Part shown: piece after piece, positions 52,221 to 54,418 of the stretch
How positions within the stretch are numbered: the first letter of the stretch is position 1
How the letters are laid out: each line of letters begins with the position of its first letter
NCBI GenBank assembly: GCA_021295915.1
Contig: JAGWBK010000037.1
Location: forward strand, 1-54,418
Length of the DNA: 54,418 nucleotides
From: Dehalococcoidia bacterium
GTDB lineage: Bacteria; Chloroflexota; Dehalococcoidia; Lucifugimonadales; UBA1123
Direction of reading: 5' to 3'
Translations under genes and position numbers: made by a program
The notes under the pieces: generated by a model
Database searches by the model: none
What the model saw: the letters and a program-made list of their open reading frames with translations, nothing else
What the model was told of the DNA's origin: nothing

Positions 52221-53976
52221 TCACGCTGCCGTCGATGACCCTCCCTTCAACGCACCGCCTCTTTGGAGAAGTTCATCGTGCCGTTTAGTGAAACGTTCAT
52301 ACTTTGATGCTGATCTGAATAACTGCCTCAGTGACAGAGGCCGATTGCTCTCCTCCGACAGTGCTCGTTCAACGTCAACAACATAGCTAATCGTCTCAAC
52401 CGCTATGCTGTGTAAGTCCGGGAACCAGTTGTCCAAGTCGTACGTTAGCTGTTTCACTCGGCTCAGTGACATTGAACTATAGTCCGACAAGCGCTCCGAC
52501 TTCACCAACCCTCGGGCAACCAGCCATAAAATGTGGAGGCGGCCGTGCTCTCTGAAATCTCCACGTTCACCCGTCTGATCCACATGTACATTCCATTCAT
52601 CCTGCACCCTCTTGTAGGTAATCCAAGGCAACCTAAGCCGCTCGGCCTCAATATTGGGTGCAAACACTTCACGATAAGCCCCTGAGAGCTGCTGCTTGGA
52701 CCGAGGAATTTCTCTCAATCTATCCTTAGCCTCTCCAGGCTTGCCAAGAAATGCCCAATTTGCTTGTGCAATATCTTTAATTGTGACCCTACCTGTTGGC
52801 TCACCGAAGTTCGTAGAACATTGGAGGAGATAGAGTGGCGAACTCCTTCTGAAGTCGTTCCTGTTCCGGTTCGTCGAACAGGAAGTCCCAATCCTTCATC
52901 TGCGACTGCTTGTTACTTGCGGAACTAATGATGTGCCTCAACGATGACGAAGGGTCTTCTACAAGTTTTAGGGTCACGCTGGCATCCCCAAGGTCACCGC
53001 CTCGCCGCCAGTGGTCCCATACTGTGTAAGTTGTCTGACAACCATTGACAATTTGGAAGTCTCTGATTCTGACTGTCGTGGCACCAGATCCGACAACCGG
53101 GTCAGTAAAAGAGGCACACACCGCTGAGAGCCCATTGTTCATCAGTTGGAACCAGCCACGTTTGGCAGGGTCAGCCAACGTATTCTTGATTTCCTTGTTG
53201 ACCGCAACGGATCCCAAAGGGCCACGTGGATTGTGTCTAAACATGGCATATCTGAACTTGTCGAACGTGACGGCAATCTCATGGAGCGAGAGCGTCGCAA
53301 TGAGACACTTGAAGTCTCCAGACAAAGTTTGATGATACTCGTCAGCCCGCACGGACAAAGTCAACTCAATTTCCTGTTGGTCACTGACAGACTCGATAAT
53401 CTGCAACAGGTTGCTGACGTCAAGCATCGTCGCAGAATGCTGAACATCATGGTGGGAACCTGCAACCGAAAGAGATAGCGAATCATCTGCCCACGAATTC
53501 ACTCTGTCTTGCACCGGCTTAGTTGCTCGGAGCGTTGTCAGATAGACGAGGTGGACTTCGTATCCATCAAGGATGCAACGGCGAAATCTCGGAGCGAGTT
53601 CGAGAACACCCTCATTTGAGATACCGGCCAGAATCTGAGGTGTGGTCAGCTTCTTGGGGACATCAAGGAAGCTGGCCAAATCGTTCATTCTCACGTTTGC
53701 AGGACTCGAGCGATATTTCGACTGGAACAAGTACACAGTCTGAGACGACTCATCAATGTAGTATGCATCTAGTTCCAGATCGTCCTTCCCATCCGTAATA
53801 CTCTCGAGTAGTTCTTCTTCTGTCGGCGGGCTGTCACTCTGGTCAAGGTGTACATCTGCGGCCCAGAATAGGAACCCTTTGGCAAGGTCGCCTCCAAACA
53901 GACGATCCGCAGGTGCCTTGGCAAGATTAGTGATTCGCTCGACATCTCGTTGCCGTCGTTCGCTAAGGGTAGTCAT
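52221..53976 (-). CDS. AIPR-family protein (abortive infection phage resistance), frameshifted
   Basis: AIPR proteins are linked to abortive-infection phage defence. The 391-residue N-terminal part (53976 to 52801) has a PD-(D/E)xK-like module: DGKDDLELDAYYIDESS, D70, then LFQSKY with Q85-x-K87. It also has the family hallmarks FQLMNNGLSAVC and FQIVNGCQTTYTVW. It stops after MFYELR. The C-terminal part continues in another frame from about 52799: EPTGRVTIKDIAQANWAFLG, then KPGEAKDRLREI and AYREVFAPNIEAERL, ending at 52221. The R-K-R-x-E segment expected after FYE is missing, so a short deletion joins the frames. Either a recent pseudogene or a consensus error. Atypical, AT-richer codon use suggests transfer. 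Confidence 0.85.
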
Positions 53977-54076
53977 TTGTCACGCCCTCAAAGTAGTGAT
54001 AGATATCGAGTTCAGATGGCTTGTACAAAGTTCAGTAGGTGGAATTGTATCAAGTACGAGGTGGCGGGACCGGGCA

Positions 54077-54418
54077 TTACCAATCTTTGTTTGGCATCGT
54101 AGCCGACTGAAGCTGGACTAAGGCGCCGTCAAAATCCGAAGGCTCGTTTGAATACACTTCCTCCAGCGCCTCACGGATCTTCTCGCCATCGCGTGCGCTG
54201 AGGCATGTCTCCAAGGTTTCCGTGAAGAGCTGGCTCCCGAAGACGCCAACTGGACTTCGATCCCAACGACTACCACCACTGACCTCGCAGCAGCGTGCCA
54301 AGGTCATCCACCCAGCAACAAAATCAAGGCAATCACAAAAATCCGACGAACCCTCGAAGAGGCTCGCCGCTCGGCAATCACAGTTCAGACATTTCGTGCG
54401 CCTTCGTGTACTTCGTGG
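54077..54418 (-). CDS. Partial gene at window edge (at least 113 residues, unknown)
   Basis: A minus-strand frame runs open from the window end to a TAA at 54077. It reads through T-K-C-L-N-C-D-C, FEGSSDFCDCLDFVAGWM, TLARCCEVSGGSRWDRSPVG and ETCLSARDGEKIREALEEVY to the C-terminus MPNKDW. It is Cys-rich at the start, possibly metal-binding, then helical. The first internal ATG is at 54307, but sequence upstream of it is equally protein-like, so the gene probably begins outside. It lies upstream of AIPR in the same direction and may be co-transcribed. Family not recognised. Confidence 0.45.
   Translation of the reverse strand, partial: PRSTRRRTKCLNCDCRAASLFEGSSDFCDCLDFVAGWMTLARCCEVSGGSRWDRSPVGVFGSQLFTETLETCLSARDGEKIREALEEVYSNEPSDFDGALVQLQSATMPNKDW

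Overview
The window is high-GC bacterial chromosome, and its core is a long ribosomal-protein superoperon. I read it as Chloroflexota, probably a Dehalococcoidia/SAR202-type lineage. The clues are the insertion in S12 shared with that group, a dipeptide-type transporter with a repeat-tethered lipoprotein, a GuaB3-type IMP dehydrogenase relative, the hspR-grpE-dnaK cluster, and families of short palindromes in the intergenic gaps. The assignment is inference: there is no 16S rRNA and I could not search.

Layout. 1-3.4 kb: accessory genes (small hypothetical, HIT-family protein, a HigBA/RelE-type toxin-antitoxin pair, two overlapping unknown genes). 3.7-5.6 kb: dxs. 5.9-10.2 kb, minus strand: an oligopeptide/dipeptide ABC importer (permeases DppC and DppB, and a lipoprotein binding protein with a seven-unit helical repeat tether). 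10.4-13.6 kb: a large BNR/sortilin-like propeller protein. 13.8-36.8 kb: str, S10, spc and alpha operons running together (rpsL, rpsG, fusA, rpsJ ... rpsI), including secY, adk, map, infA, rpmJ (37 aa), rpoA and truA. There is no tuf, and an unrelated membrane protein sits between rpsK and rpsD. Nearly every gap above about 50 bp in this block carries a short palindromic repeat. 36.9-39.5 kb: DtxR-type metalloregulator, scramblase-like protein, queG. 39.6-44.3 kb: Fic enzyme, a SelW-like (Rdx) gene with an in-frame UGA, guaB3, a two-gene restriction-modification candidate, and an abrB antitoxin with a truncated vapC. 44.3-47.7 kb: zinc-ribbon protein, hspR, grpE, dnaK. 47.7-51.1 kb, minus strand: a very large FtsX-type permease. 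51.1-54.4 kb: a repeat-rich spacer, a small unknown gene, a broken AIPR-type phage-defence gene, and a partial gene at the edge.

Two observations stand out. First, a probable SelW-family selenoprotein at 40967-41205 has a strong Shine-Dalgarno, a CxxU motif encoded by TGA, and a hairpin of bacterial-SECIS type 21 nt downstream. Second, five genes (fusA, rplO, selW-like, dnaK, AIPR) each seem to have lost a few codons together with the reading frame at one point. Three of these should be essential, so assembly or consensus error is the leading explanation. A 13-nt match to the Tn5/Nextera mosaic end just before rplR fits that caution.

How the genes work together: most of the window is housekeeping (ribosome, RNA polymerase alpha, protein export, N-terminal Met removal, tRNA modification, isoprenoid precursor synthesis, chaperones). 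Small defence and addiction modules (TA pairs, Fic, R-M, AIPR) are scattered around it.
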